Below, in pieces: positions 44,662 through 55,486 of a DNA stretch of 64,000 bases. Position 1 is the stretch's first letter; the number at the start of each line of letters is the position of its first letter. Made by a program: the position numbers and the translations under genes. The notes under the pieces were generated by a model. The model ran no database searches. It was given only the letters and a program-made list of their open reading frames with translations, and was not told the origin of the DNA. Where the stretch lies: contig CAIMWI010000075.1 of the NCBI GenBank assembly GCA_903845215.1, positions 62,001 to 126,000 on the forward strand, written 5' to 3'. The DNA comes from an uncultured Rhodobacterales bacterium (lineage in GTDB: Bacteria; Pseudomonadota; Alphaproteobacteria; Rhodobacterales; Rhodobacteraceae).

Positions 44662-45654
44662 ATGTTTCAAGCGCTTGTGCTAGAGAAGAACGCCGAAGGT
44701 CAGGCCGTGGCTGCGATCCAAGATTTGGACGACAGCGCCCTGCCTGCGGGCGATGTGACGGTGGCGGTGGAATATTCCACCCTCAATTACAAAGACGGCC
44801 TTTGCCTGTCGCCCAGTGGCAGCGGGCTGGTGCGCGCCTATCCGCATGTGGCGGGGATCGACTTTGCCGGCACGGTCGAAGCGTCTGACGATGCGCGCTA
44901 CAAGCCCGGCGACAAGGTGGTTCTAACCGGCTGGCGCGTGGGCGAGGTGCATTGGGGCGGCTATGCCACCAAGGCGCGGGTCAAGGCTGATTGGCTGGTG
45001 CCCTTGGCCGCAGGGCTGACCGCGCGACAGGCGATGGCGGTGGGTACGGCAGGGCTGACCTCGATGTTGGCGGTGCTGGCGCTGGAAGATCACGGGCTGA
45101 CGCCTGCGGCCGGCGAGGTGCTGGTGACGGGCGCTGCGGGGGGTGTGGGGTCGGTTGCGGTGGCGCTGCTGGCCAAGCTTGGCTATCAGGTCGCGGCGGT
45201 GACGGGGCGGCCTGAAACGGAAAGCTATTTGCGCGATTTGGGGGCGGCCCGCATCATCGCCCGCGCTGATCTGGCCGAAACCGTCAAACGCCCGTTAGAG
45301 GCCGAGCTTTGGGCCGGCTGCATCGATGCCGTCGGCGGGCCGATGCTGGCGCGGGTGCTGGGGCAAATGAAATACGGGGCTTCGGTGGCGGCGGTTGGGC
45401 TTGCCGGCGGATCGGGGCTGCCGGCGTCGGTCATTCCGTTCCTCCTGCGCGGGGTGAATTTGTTGGGGATCGATTCCGTCATGCGGCCCTTTGCGGACCG
45501 TCAAAGAGCTTGGGCGCGGATCGCAACTGATCTGGCGATGGACAAGCTTGAAGCGATGATCGAACCCGCCACATTGGCCGATCTGCCCACACTTGGGGCG
45601 GCGATTTTGAAGGGCGAGGTCAAGGGGCGTGTGGTGGTGGACTTGCGGGCCTGA
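44662..45654 (+). CDS. acuI: Acrylyl-CoA reductase (AcuI/YhdH family)
   Basis: A 330-residue zinc-free medium-chain reductase. NADPH-dependent AcuI reduces acryloyl-CoA to propionyl-CoA in 3-hydroxypropionate and DMSP metabolism. Recognised by STLNYKDGLCLS near the N-terminus, PHVAGIDFAGTV, the Rossmann AAGGVGSVAVALLAKLG and the C-terminal GRVVVDL. The track ORF starts at 44563 in the preceding gene; the ATG at 44662 follows AAAGGAAAG. It is followed by the palindrome cluster. Confidence 0.91.
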   Translation: MFQALVLEKNAEGQAVAAIQDLDDSALPAGDVTVAVEYSTLNYKDGLCLSPSGSGLVRAYPHVAGIDFAGTVEASDDARYKPGDKVVLTGWRVGEVHWGGYATKARVKADWLVPLAAGLTARQAMAVGTAGLTSMLAVLALEDHGLTPAAGEVLVTGAAGGVGSVAVALLAKLGYQVAAVTGRPETESYLRDLGAARIIARADLAETVKRPLEAELWAGCIDAVGGPMLARVLGQMKYGASVAAVGLAGGSGLPASVIPFLLRGVNLLGIDSVMRPFADRQRAWARIATDLAMDKLEAMIEPATLADLPTLGAAILKGEVKGRVVVDLRA

Positions 45655-45668
45655 CCGGTTCGCCCCAC

Positions 45669-45773
45669 GATTTTTCTGCGAAAAATCAAATAATCGCGCA
45701 CCGATTTTTCTGCGAAAAATCGGTGCGCGATTATTCGCAGAAGAATCGGGTGCTAATTCTTCGCAGAAGAATT
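45669..45773. repeat. Cluster of four related palindromes between acuI and lldD
   Basis: Four hairpins share an ATT-TT..AA-AAT core around a 5-base loop. They are GATTTTT-ctgcg-AAAAATC (45669-45687); a perfect 21-bp-arm hairpin at 45689-45735 whose tip is the same GATTTTT-ctgcg-AAAAATC; ATTATT-cgcag-AAGAAT with one mismatch (45731-45746); and AATTCTT-cgcag-AAGAATT (45755-45773). The first two loops read CTGCG and the last two its complement CGCAG. No T-run follows on either strand. It separates two convergent genes. Confidence 0.9.
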
Positions 45774-45779
45774 GTGGCG

Positions 45780-46946
45780 TCAGTCCTTCCAGTCGCCCTC
45801 AAAGTCCATGGGAATCATCAGGTTATGGGCCCCAAACTTGGCAATGTCGCGCTCTCCGCATAGGGCCATCGTGGTGTCGATTTCCTTGCGGATCACCTCT
45901 AGCGCGGCACTCACCCCGGCCTGACCCAGAGCGCCAAGGCCATAGATATAACTGCGCCCGATCATTGTGGCCTTGGCCCCCATAGCCAAAGCTTTCAGCA
46001 CATCCTGCCCCGAGCGGATGCCACCATCCATCCACACCTCTACTTGATCACCCACGGCGCGGGCGATGCTGGGCAAGCGGCGGATCGACGACAAAGCCCC
46101 GTCCAACTGCCGCCCGCCGTGGTTCGAGACGATCATTGCATCCGCCCCAAAATCAGCCGCGCGGCGGGCGTCGTCTTCGTCGAGCACGCCCTTGAGGATC
46201 AACTTGCCGCCCCACATATCGCGGATCCGCGCGATCTTGCCCCAATCCAGCTGCGGGTCAAACTGTTCAGCCGTCCATGACCCCAGCGAGGACAAGTCTT
46301 TGACGCCTTTGGCATGGCCCACGATATTGCCAAAACTGTGCCGCTTGGTGCGCGCCATGCCCACCGCCCACCGCCATTTGGTAGCAATGTCGATGATGTT
46401 GGCCAAGGTCGGCTTGGGCGGGGCCGACAGGCCGTTTTTCAAATCTTTGTGGCGCTGGCCCATGATCTGCAAATCCAGCGTCAAGACCAGCGCTGAACAC
46501 CCCGCCTTGCGGGCGCGATCTAGGGCAGAGGCCACAAAATCCCAGTCTTTCATCACATAAAGCTGGAACCAAAACGGGGCCGAGGTGTGGGCTGCCACAT
46601 CCTCGATCGAACAGATCGACATGGTTGAGAGTGTAAAGGGAACACCGAACGCCTCAGCCGCGCGCGCGGCTTTGATCTCGCCATCAGCGGATTGCATGCC
46701 GGTGAACCCCACCGGCGCCAAGGCCAAAGGCATGGTCACAGGCTGGCCCAGCATTGTGCCGGCTATGGTGCGGTTTGACATATCAACAGCCACCTTTTGA
46801 CGCAGGCGCAACTTGCCAAAATCACTCACATTGTCGCGGAAGGTCTGTTCCGTGTATGAACCGCTTTCGCAATAGTCAAAGAACATGCGTGGCACGCGGC
46901 GTTTGTGCAGGCGCTTCAGATCCTCGATGGCGGTGATCACGGGCAT
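45780..46946 (-). CDS. lldD: FMN-dependent alpha-hydroxyacid dehydrogenase (L-lactate dehydrogenase type)
   Basis: A 388-residue flavoenzyme that oxidises L-lactate or a related 2-hydroxyacid, passing electrons to the respiratory chain. RRVPRMFFDYCESGSYTEQT is the family N-terminus, the catalytic His lies in VSNHGGRQLDG, and DGGIRSGQDVLKALAMGA binds FMN phosphate. The track start at 46958 is a TTG; the ATG at 46946 has GGAG six bases upstream. Glycolate and mandelate oxidases share these motifs. Confidence 0.92.
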   Translation of the reverse strand: MPVITAIEDLKRLHKRRVPRMFFDYCESGSYTEQTFRDNVSDFGKLRLRQKVAVDMSNRTIAGTMLGQPVTMPLALAPVGFTGMQSADGEIKAARAAEAFGVPFTLSTMSICSIEDVAAHTSAPFWFQLYVMKDWDFVASALDRARKAGCSALVLTLDLQIMGQRHKDLKNGLSAPPKPTLANIIDIATKWRWAVGMARTKRHSFGNIVGHAKGVKDLSSLGSWTAEQFDPQLDWGKIARIRDMWGGKLILKGVLDEDDARRAADFGADAMIVSNHGGRQLDGALSSIRRLPSIARAVGDQVEVWMDGGIRSGQDVLKALAMGAKATMIGRSYIYGLGALGQAGVSAALEVIRKEIDTTMALCGERDIAKFGAHNLMIPMDFEGDWKD

Positions 46947-47168
46947 TTTGGGCTCCAAGCCGGATGCAATGGCCTAGCCTAGCGCGGAGATCGGGGTTCT
47001 GCCAGTGCGTGCAGTTTCGCATTTCGCCTGTTTCTTAAGCGATTTGATTATTCTGATGGCACTCTTGCCAAGCCCCGCCCCGAAGATCGCCCGTGCGTGG
47101 GCCAGAGGGTGGCAGGACCCACCGCTTGCGAGCCACAAGGATGCAGTCCAAGCTGCGGTCCGTTCGGA

Positions 47169-48005
47169 ATGTTTGATCTGCCACCCTATCCCGCGATCCA
47201 GCGCAGCAAAGGCCATGCTTTCGCGGCATTTGGCATAGTGCGTGGCTGCGCGAGGCTGGCGGATCTGGCGCAGGCCGGATCGGCCAAGGTGATGCTGCCC
47301 CGCGTGGACACGGATGTGCCCGAGGCCGTGTTCTTGAACACTTCCGGCGGGTTGACGGGCGGCGACAATATCCATTTCGCGTTGCAAGTGGGGGCAGGCG
47401 TCCGTCTGTGCGCATCAACCCAGACAGCCGAGCGGGCCTATGCCAGCAACCAAGGGGCCGCGCAGATGCGGTTTTCTGCCAGTGTCGCGGCGGGCGCGCG
47501 ATTGGATTGGTTGCCGCAGGAAACCATCCTCTACCAATCCTGCAACCTGCAACGGCGCACCGAAATTGACTTGGCCGATACAGCCGCCTGCCTGACCTGC
47601 GAAAGCATCCTTCTGGGCCGCGCCGCGATGGGAGAGGTTCTAACCCATGCCCGCCTGCATGATCTCCGCGTGATCCGCCGTGCAGGCAGACCGGTGTTTA
47701 GCGAAACCTTTCTGCTGGACGACGCCGTCCTGCACCACCGCGACAGCCCCGCTTTGCTGGCAGGTGCAAACGCCCTTGGCCTTGTGGCGCTGGTGGCCCA
47801 AGGGGCCGAAGACGCCGCAGCGCCACTTTTGGCGCAAGCCAGTGTGGCGGGTGCGCGGGTCGCGGTATCGGGCTGGGACGGGCGCTGTCTGGTGCGCGTG
47901 CTGGCCCCCGATGGCCTGACCTTGCGCAAACAAATGGCCCAAATCATCAAGACCCTGTCCGCGCGGCCCCTGCCCCGCGTGTGGTTGAGTGGAGGAACCC
48001 TATGA
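47169..48005 (+). CDS. ureD: Urease accessory protein UreD
   Basis: A scaffold protein that holds apo-urease with UreF and UreG during nickel insertion. The 278-residue product carries the UreD motif [19 protein letters not shown] and [10 protein letters not shown] chose the ATG at 47169 because the family start ([14 protein letters not shown]) begins there; the upstream 24 codons of the track ORF look unrelated. The Shine-Dalgarno sequence is poor. The stop overlaps the ureA ATG (ATGA). An inverted repeat TGGCA-ctct-TGCCA lies about 100 bases upstream at 47057-47070. Confidence 0.9.
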   Translation: MFDLPPYPAIQRSKGHAFAAFGIVRGCARLADLAQAGSAKVMLPRVDTDVPEAVFLNTSGGLTGGDNIHFALQVGAGVRLCASTQTAERAYASNQGAAQMRFSASVAAGARLDWLPQETILYQSCNLQRRTEIDLADTAACLTCESILLGRAAMGEVLTHARLHDLRVIRRAGRPVFSETFLLDDAVLHHRDSPALLAGANALGLVALVAQGAEDAAAPLLAQASVAGARVAVSGWDGRCLVRVLAPDGLTLRKQMAQIIKTLSARPLPRVWLSGGTL

Positions 48006-48304
48006 ACCTAACCCCGCGTGAACGCGAAAAGCTGCTGATCAGCGTTGCCGCCATGGTCGCCCGTGGCCGCTTGGCCCGAGGTGTGAAGCTAAACCACCCC
48101 GAGGCGATTGCCCTGATCACCGACTTTGTCGTCGAAGGCGCGCGCGATGGTCGCATGGTGGCTGACCTGATGCAGGCGGGGGCCCATGTCATCACCGCCG
48201 ACCAATGCATGGCAGGCGTGCCCGAGATGATCCATTCCGTCCAAGTCGAAGCCACCTTTCCCGATGGTACCAAACTTGTCACTGTCCACCACCCCATCCG
48301 CTAA
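48002..48304 (+). CDS. ureA: Urease subunit gamma
   Basis: The small structural subunit of urease, 100 residues. It begins [13 protein letters not shown] and contains [21 protein letters not shown] and TLVTVHHPI, all canonical. It is translationally coupled to ureD. A separate 58-codon gene follows before ureB. Confidence 0.97.
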   Translation: MNLTPREREKLLISVAAMVARGRLARGVKLNHPEAIALITDFVVEGARDGRMVADLMQAGAHVITADQCMAGVPEMIHSVQVEATFPDGTKLVTVHHPIR

Positions 48305-48314
48305 GAGGCCAAAG

Positions 48315-48491
48315 ATGAAACGCCTGACCGCTGTTCTTGTTGCCCTGCCCACCCTCGCCATGGCCCATGCGGGCGACCACATAGGCCTTAGCCTGACCCA
48401 TCTGATGACCGAGTCTGACCATATGGCGCTGATCGCAGCGCTTGTGGCCGTGGTGGCGCTGGTGATTTATAAACTGCGGTCGCGCCCATGA
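48315..48491 (+). CDS. 58-residue membrane microprotein inside the urease operon
   Basis: A tiny protein between ureA and ureB. A signal-peptide-like start ([19 protein letters not shown]) is followed by a His-rich linker ([19 protein letters not shown]) and a C-terminal helix ([18 protein letters not shown]). The first part resembles the beginning of HupE/UreJ nickel-uptake proteins. AGAGG precedes the ATG, and its TGA overlaps the ureB ATG, so it is probably translated. Function unknown; a role in nickel handling is an inference from context and His content. Confidence 0.7.
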   Translation: MKRLTAVLVALPTLAMAHAGDHIGLSLTHLMTESDHMALIAALVAVVALVIYKLRSRP

Positions 48492-48792
48492 TCCCCGGAG
48501 AGGTCTTTCCCGCCCAAGGCGATATCATCCTGAACGCTGACCGCTCAGCCATCACTCTTTTGGTCGCCAACACCGGCGATCGTCCGGTGCAAGTGGGCAG
48601 TCATTACCACTTTGCCGAAACCAACCCCGGCCTGTCCTTTGACCGCACCGTCGCCCACGGGATGCGGCTGGATATCCCCGCCGGCACCGCCGTGCGCTTT
48701 GAACCGGGCCAATCGCGAGAGGTCAACTTGGTGCCCTATGGCGGATTGCGCAAAGTTTACGGTTTTAACGCCAAAGTGATGGGAGATCTGTA

Positions 48793-48793
<1 letters not shown>
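48488..48793 (+). CDS. ureB: Urease subunit beta
   Basis: A structural subunit of urease, 101 residues. It begins [13 protein letters not shown] and contains [26 protein letters not shown] and the VNLVPYGG motif. Coupled to the microprotein upstream by ATGA; its TAA stop touches the ureC ATG. Confidence 0.97.
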
Positions 48794-50502
<1,709 letters not shown>

Positions 50503-50536
50503 CCCGCCGAACCCGTACAATTTGACTAAAATTGTC

Positions 50537-50587
50537 TTCATCTTGGCCCAAATACTCCACGGGGGTCCGGGGGTGTGAAACCCCCGG
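50537..50587 (+). repeat. Dispersed intergenic element, copy 5, with GC hairpin
   Basis: TTCATCTTGGCCCAAATACT at 50537, then a perfect 8-bp hairpin CCGGGGGT-gtgaa-ACCCCCGG at 50567-50587. It lies between ureC and ureE in operon direction and could attenuate or stabilise the message there. Confidence 0.75.
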
Positions 50588-50626
50588 TCCAACGGTTCAG
50601 CTAAACCACCGCCGAAAGCAAAGCCC

Positions 50627-51175
50627 ATGCCCGACCTGCCCCCCGCCCGCGCGCTTCTCTCCACGGCCCCCGCCGCAGTCTACGGCGCGGTCGTTTTGGG
50701 CTATGACGAACGCCTTTTGCGCCGCAAACGCTTGGTCACGGCGCAGGGCGAGGGCTTCTTGGTCGACCTGCCCGCCGTCACCAACCTAGATGAACACTGG
50801 GGTTTTGCCTTACAAGACGGCCGTGCCATAGCGGTTGTGGCGGCTGAGGAAGCGTTGGTGCAAATCACAGGCCAAGACCTGCACCGCCTTGCTTGGCACA
50901 TCGGCAACCGCCACACCCCGTGCCAGATCGAAGCCACCCGCCTGCTCATCCGCCGCGACCATGTGCTCGAAGCGATGCTGGCCCAACTGGGCGCCAAGGT
51001 CGCCTATGTAACCCAGCCCTTCAAACCCGAAGGCGGCGCTTACGGCACGGGCCGCACCATGGGCCACAGCCACGGGCCAGAGGCCACGCCAGACCCCCAC
51101 GCGCATGGCGAAACCTTTGGCTGGCACGATCACGGCGACGGAAAGCTGCATTTCCACCCAGCCAAGCCCAAATGA
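50627..51175 (+). CDS. ureE: Urease accessory protein UreE (nickel carrier)
   Basis: A 182-residue nickel metallochaperone that delivers Ni2+ to the UreDFG-urease complex. The N-terminal region (RRKRLVTAQGEGFLVDLP) and the central HRLAWHIGNRHTPCQIE with a conserved His are typical. The C-terminus is His-rich (GHSHG, HAHGETFGWHDHGDG), a metal-storage tail. The stop overlaps ureF (ATGA). Confidence 0.94.
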   Translation: MPDLPPARALLSTAPAAVYGAVVLGYDERLLRRKRLVTAQGEGFLVDLPAVTNLDEHWGFALQDGRAIAVVAAEEALVQITGQDLHRLAWHIGNRHTPCQIEATRLLIRRDHVLEAMLAQLGAKVAYVTQPFKPEGGAYGTGRTMGHSHGPEATPDPHAHGETFGWHDHGDGKLHFHPAKPK

Positions 51176-51804
51176 GCGGGTTGCTTAGCCTGATCCAATG
51201 GCTCTCTCCGGCCTTTCCGACCGGAAGCTACGCCTATTCCCATGGGCTTGAGCAGGCCGTGGTGGACGGCACCCTTACCGACGCGCCCAGCCTGCAACGC
51301 TGGCTGGTCGATATCATCACCCACGGCACAGGCTGCCAAGATGCCATCCTTCTGGCCTGCGCCCTGCGCGCGGGGGCGGATTATGACGCGCTGGCTGATC
51401 TGGCCATGGCCCTTGCCTCGGGGGCCGAGCGGGCCGAAGAAACCCTTGCCCAAGGCACAGCACTGGCCAAAACGGTGTCCGCCCTGACGGGCCGCCGCCT
51501 GAAACCCTGCGCCCTTCCCGTGGCCTTGGGGCAAGCGGCGGCTCCGCTGAACCTGCCCGCCCCGCAGGTGATCGCGCTCTACCTGCACGCCTTCGCCTCG
51601 AACCTTGTGCAAACCATGGTGCGCTTTGTGCCCTTGGGCCAGACCGAAGGGCAGGCAACCCTTGCAGCCTTGCATCCGCTGATCGAAAGCCTTGCACAAA
51701 CCCTGTCCACCGCCACCACCGATGATCTTGCCACCGCCACCTTTGGCGCCGAAATGGCGGCAATGCGCCACCAAACCCTGCAACCAAGGATCTTCAAGAC
51801 ATGA
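51172..51804 (+). CDS. ureF: Urease accessory protein UreF
   Basis: A 210-residue accessory protein that regulates UreG GTPase during urease activation. It begins with [20 protein letters not shown], the diagnostic UreF motif. The track start at 50893 is inside ureE; the ATG at 51172 overlaps its stop. Coupled to ureG by ATGA. Confidence 0.94.
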   Translation: MSGLLSLIQWLSPAFPTGSYAYSHGLEQAVVDGTLTDAPSLQRWLVDIITHGTGCQDAILLACALRAGADYDALADLAMALASGAERAEETLAQGTALAKTVSALTGRRLKPCALPVALGQAAAPLNLPAPQVIALYLHAFASNLVQTMVRFVPLGQTEGQATLAALHPLIESLAQTLSTATTDDLATATFGAEMAAMRHQTLQPRIFKT

Positions 51805-52430
51805 GCGTGAATGGCCCCCTGCGCGTTGGCATCGGCGGTCCGGTCGGTGCCGGCAAAACCACGCTGACTGAACAGCTTTGCCGCGCCTTGGCGCAGCGCT
51901 GTTCAATGGCGGTGATCACCAATGACATCTACACCCGCGAAGACGCCGATTACCTGACCCGCGCCCAAGTCCTGCCCGCCGCCCGCATTCGGGGCGTGGA
52001 AACCGGCGGCTGCCCCCACACCGCCATCCGCGAGGATGCGTCGATCAACCTTGCCGCCGTGGCCGATCTGACCCGCGCCTTCCCCGACCTTGACCTGATC
52101 TTGATCGAAAGCGGCGGTGACAATCTGGCCGCCACCTTCTCGCCCGAACTTGCCGATATCTCGATCTACGTCATCGACACCGCCGCAGGCCAAGACATCC
52201 CGCGCAAAAAGGGCCCCGGTGTCACACGCTCTGACCTGCTGGTGGTCAACAAAACCGACCTTGCCCCCTATGTCGGTGTCGACCTGACCCTGCTGGAGGA
52301 GGACACCAAACGCGCGCGGGGCCCGCGCCCCTATGTGCTGGTCCGCCTGCGCCAAGGCCACGGCGTCGATGCGATTGTGGCCTTTTTGGAAAAAGAAGGC
52401 GGCTTGGCCCTGAAAGCCCAAACCGCCTAA
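51801..52430 (+). CDS. ureG: Urease accessory GTPase UreG
   Basis: A SIMIBI GTPase of 209 residues providing energy for nickel insertion. The P-loop [11 protein letters not shown], the [15 protein letters not shown] motif and [10 protein letters not shown] (guanine specificity) are intact, as is the CPH metal motif in [11 protein letters not shown]. It is the last gene of the cluster, followed by repeat copy 6. Confidence 0.96.
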   Translation: MSVNGPLRVGIGGPVGAGKTTLTEQLCRALAQRCSMAVITNDIYTREDADYLTRAQVLPAARIRGVETGGCPHTAIREDASINLAAVADLTRAFPDLDLILIESGGDNLAATFSPELADISIYVIDTAAGQDIPRKKGPGVTRSDLLVVNKTDLAPYVGVDLTLLEEDTKRARGPRPYVLVRLRQGHGVDAIVAFLEKEGGLALKAQTA

Positions 52431-52433
52431 CCC

Positions 52434-52455
52434 TTTCATATGTGCCCAAATATCC
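52434..52455 (+). repeat. Dispersed intergenic element, copy 6
   Basis: TTTCATATGTGCCCAAATAT followed by CCCCGCCGGAGGC, starting four bases after the ureG stop. The core is identical to copy 4, while the short GCC-gga-GGC tail matches copy 2. Confidence 0.7.
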
Positions 52456-52469
52456 CCGCCGGAGGCAAA

Positions 52470-52504
52470 CTGCGCCGCGCCGGGGCGAAACTGGCGCGGT
52501 GCAG
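52470..52504. terminator. GC-rich hairpin between convergent ureG and ilvD
   Basis: Arms CTGCGCCGCGCC and GGCGCGGTGCAG pair over 12 positions (one G-U) around an 11-base loop. It lies between two converging genes and just before the ilvD stop. There is no T-run on either strand, so a terminator role is only suggestive. Confidence 0.4.
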
Positions 52505-52508
52505 CGTG

Positions 52509-54350
52509 CTACGCTTCGTCCGGCAAAACCCGCACCGCGCCTTTGTCTGCCGAAGACGCAAACAAGGCATAGGCCTTTAACGCAGTAGAGACTTTGCGCG
52601 AACGCACCTTGGCGGGTTTCCAGCCAGCCGCATCCTGCGCGGCGCGGCGGCTGGCAAGCTCTGCCTCGCCCACGCGCAGGCTGATCGAGCGTTTGGGAAT
52701 GTCGATGTCGACCATGTCGCCCTCGTGCACCAACCCGATCACCCCGCCGCCCGCCGCTTCGGGGCTGACATGGCCGATCGACAGGCCCGAGGTTCCGCCC
52801 GAAAAGCGCCCGTCCGTCACCAGTGCACAGGCTTTGCCCAGCCCCATGCTTTTGAGGTAGCTGGTCGGATAGAGCATCTCCTGCATCCCCGGCCCGCCCT
52901 TTGGCCCTTCATAGCGTATCACCAGCACATCACCGGGCTTGATCTCTTTGGCCAAAATCGCATTTACCGCCGCGTTTTGGCTTTCAAACACCCGTGCAGG
53001 GCCGGAAAAGACCAAAATGCTTTCGTCAACGCCGGCGGTTTTCACAATGCAGCCATCTGCGGCCAGATTGCCCGTTAGCACGGCCAGTCCGCCGTCTTTG
53101 GAAAACGGCGTGGTGGCCGAGCGGATCACGCCTTCGGCGCGGTCAAGGTCCAGCGTGGGATAGCGACCCGTGGCCAAAAACGCCTCGGTTGTGCGCACAC
53201 CGCCGGGGGCGGCGCGGAAGAACTCGCGCACCGACTCTTGGTTGGTCCGGCTGATGTCCCACTGATCCACCGCCGCCCCGATCGAGCGGGCGTGGATCGT
53301 GGGCACTTCGCGGTTCAGCAACCCTGCTGCATCCAACTGCCCCAAGATCGCCATGATACCCCCTGCGCGGTGCACATCTTCCATATGCACATCTTGCTTG
53401 GCGGGGGCCACTTTGCACAAAACGGGCACTTTGCGCGACAGATCGTCGATGTCTTTCATCGTGAAATCCACCCCGCCCTCGTGGGCGATGGCCAGAATGT
53501 GCAAGACTGTGTTGGTTGAACCGCCCATCGCGACATCCAGCGCCATGGCGTTTTCAAATGCCTGTTTGGTGGCAATGTTGCGCGGCAATACGGACATATC
53601 GTCTTGCTCGTAATGGCGCTTGGTGATGTCGACGATCAGGTGCCCCGCCTCGACAAACAGGCGCTTGCGGTCAGCGTGGGTGGCAAGGGTTGACCCGTTG
53701 CCCGGCAGCGACAGGCCCAAAGCCTCGGTCAGACAGTTCATCGAATTTGCGGTGAACATCCCCGAGCATGACCCGCAGGTCGGGCAAGAGGCCTTTTCAA
53801 TCGCCTCGACTTCTTCGTCGGTGAACGAGGCATCCGCTGCCGAAACCATCGCATCGACCAGATCAAGGGCCACTTCCTTGCCCTTGATCACAACCTTGCC
53901 CGCCTCCATCGGCCCGCCCGAGACAAAGACGCAAGGGATGTTCAACCGCATTGCGGCCATCAGCATGCCGGGGGTGATTTTGTCGCAGTTGGAAATGCAC
54001 ACCATGGCATCGGCGCAATGCGCGTTGACCATGTATTCCACGCTGTCGGCGATCAACTCGCGCGAAGGCAGCGAATAGAGCATCCCGTCATGGCCCATAG
54101 CAATGCCGTCATCCACGGCAATGGTGTTGAACTCTTTGGCGACCCCGCCTGCGGCTTCAACCTCGCGTGCGACCATTTGGCCTAGGTCTTTAAGATGCAC
54201 ATGGCCCGGCACAAACTGGGTAAAACTGTTGACGATGGCGATGATCGGCTTGCCGAAATCGCCGTCTTTCATCCCCGTTGCGCGCCACAATCCACGGGCA
54301 CCTGCCATGTTGCGGCCATGGGTCGTTGTGCGAGAGCGGTACACGGGCAT
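52509..54350 (-). CDS. ilvD: Dihydroxy-acid dehydratase
   Basis: An Fe-S enzyme in branched-chain amino-acid and pantothenate synthesis, converting dihydroxy acids to 2-keto acids. The 613-residue protein has cluster ligands in [13 protein letters not shown] and [18 protein letters not shown], and [20 protein letters not shown] near the C-terminus. AGGAG lies six bases before the ATG. It is divergent from the GAF-domain regulator. Confidence 0.97.
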   Translation of the reverse strand: MPVYRSRTTTHGRNMAGARGLWRATGMKDGDFGKPIIAIVNSFTQFVPGHVHLKDLGQMVAREVEAAGGVAKEFNTIAVDDGIAMGHDGMLYSLPSRELIADSVEYMVNAHCADAMVCISNCDKITPGMLMAAMRLNIPCVFVSGGPMEAGKVVIKGKEVALDLVDAMVSAADASFTDEEVEAIEKASCPTCGSCSGMFTANSMNCLTEALGLSLPGNGSTLATHADRKRLFVEAGHLIVDITKRHYEQDDMSVLPRNIATKQAFENAMALDVAMGGSTNTVLHILAIAHEGGVDFTMKDIDDLSRKVPVLCKVAPAKQDVHMEDVHRAGGIMAILGQLDAAGLLNREVPTIHARSIGAAVDQWDISRTNQESVREFFRAAPGGVRTTEAFLATGRYPTLDLDRAEGVIRSATTPFSKDGGLAVLTGNLAADGCIVKTAGVDESILVFSGPARVFESQNAAVNAILAKEIKPGDVLVIRYEGPKGGPGMQEMLYPTSYLKSMGLGKACALVTDGRFSGGTSGLSIGHVSPEAAGGGVIGLVHEGDMVDIDIPKRSISLRVGEAELASRRAAQDAAGWKPAKVRSRKVSTALKAYALFASSADKGAVRVLPDEA

Positions 54351-54538
54351 TCAAAACTCCTGTCAAAAGGCCGCCCATCTCGGGCGCGCGCGCGATCCTG
54401 ACATGGCGCGAAGGGCGCAATCATTCAAGAGCGGTTTTTTATGACAGGCTTTGGGGCGGCATAAAAGCTATGTTTGACCTGCACAGGAAACGCGGTAACC
54501 TGGGTTAAGATGACCCTTTGGCGCGCTGCGAGGCCACA

Positions 54539-55486
54539 GTGACAACCCAACCCAAACGCGATCATGAGGCCACAGTTGCCGCCGCCCTGTCGCGCGGGGC
54601 CGCAGCGCGATCTTTGGTGGCGGCATCGTGGAGCAGGTCTGCCGCGGTGCATGGGTTAGAACCCTCGCGCCGCGTGGATCCGGTGCGTTTGACGCAGGCC
54701 GAGTTTAACCTGCTTTTGGAACGCCTTGGCCCCTTGGTGATGACCGCCGCCCCCACTTTGGACCGCCTGTTTCAATCCATCGGCGCTTTGGGCGGCTGTG
54801 TGATCTTGGCCAACCACGAAGGCATTCCCGTCGATCGGCGCGGCAGGCCCGCCCATGACCGCGAGTTTCAGGAAAACGGCCTGTGGACCGGCACCAACTG
54901 GTCCGAGGCTGCGGCGGGCACCAATGGCATTGGCACAGCACTGGCCTTGGGCCACGCCGTCACGATCCACCGCGACCAGCATTTCCTGTCGGCCAATATC
55001 GGGCTGTCCTGCTCGTCCGCGCCGGTGTTTGATGCCGAGGGCCAGTTGGTCGCTGTGCTGGATGTGTCAACCGCCGGTGGCGAGACGGGCGAGGCGCTGG
55101 CAGGCCTGATCGCCCATGCCGTGGGTGAGGCGGCGCGGCGGATTGAAAGCGATCTGTTCCACGCGGCCTTTCCCAAGGCGCGGTTGATGATGCCGCCGGG
55201 GGTAGACCGCGTGCAAGGCGCTATTCTGGCCGTGGACAGCGACGAATTGGTCATCGGGGCCACGCGGGCAGCGCGGCTGCATTTCGGGCTAAAGGGTGAT
55301 CTGGGGCGCAAACCCGTGCCTGCCGCTGATCTTTTGGGCTTGGACTCTCCGGCCACGCTAGAGGCGGGGGAACGGGCCGTGATGGCGCGGGCCTTGGCGC
55401 GGGCGGGGGGCAATGCCTCGGCTGCGGCGCGGGCTTTGGGGATTTCGCGCGCCACGTTTCACCGCAAACTGGGGCGTCAGGGCTAA
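54539..55486 (+). CDS. GAF / Fis-type HTH regulator without AAA+ domain
   Basis: A 315-residue regulator. The N-terminal two thirds resemble the sensory part of AcoR-type activators (SIGALGGCVILANHEGIP, ENGLWTGTNWSEAAAGTNGIGTAL, LSCSSAPVFDAEGQLVAVLDVS). The last 40 residues are a Fis-type HTH (LARAGGNASAAARALGISRATFHRKL). The sigma-54-interacting AAA+ domain is absent. The track uses TTG at 54518; I prefer GTG at 54539, which has GAGG five bases upstream. Effector and targets are unknown; the divergent ilvD and the convergent MFS gene are candidates. Confidence 0.82.
   Translation: MTTQPKRDHEATVAAALSRGAAARSLVAASWSRSAAVHGLEPSRRVDPVRLTQAEFNLLLERLGPLVMTAAPTLDRLFQSIGALGGCVILANHEGIPVDRRGRPAHDREFQENGLWTGTNWSEAAAGTNGIGTALALGHAVTIHRDQHFLSANIGLSCSSAPVFDAEGQLVAVLDVSTAGGETGEALAGLIAHAVGEAARRIESDLFHAAFPKARLMMPPGVDRVQGAILAVDSDELVIGATRAARLHFGLKGDLGRKPVPAADLLGLDSPATLEAGERAVMARALARAGGNASAAARALGISRATFHRKLGRQG

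Noticed and set aside
47057-47070. TGGCACTCTTGCCA before ureD as a sigma-54 promoter
   Set aside because: The spacing between TGGCAC and TTGC is two bases rather than five; it is better read as a small inverted repeat of unknown role.
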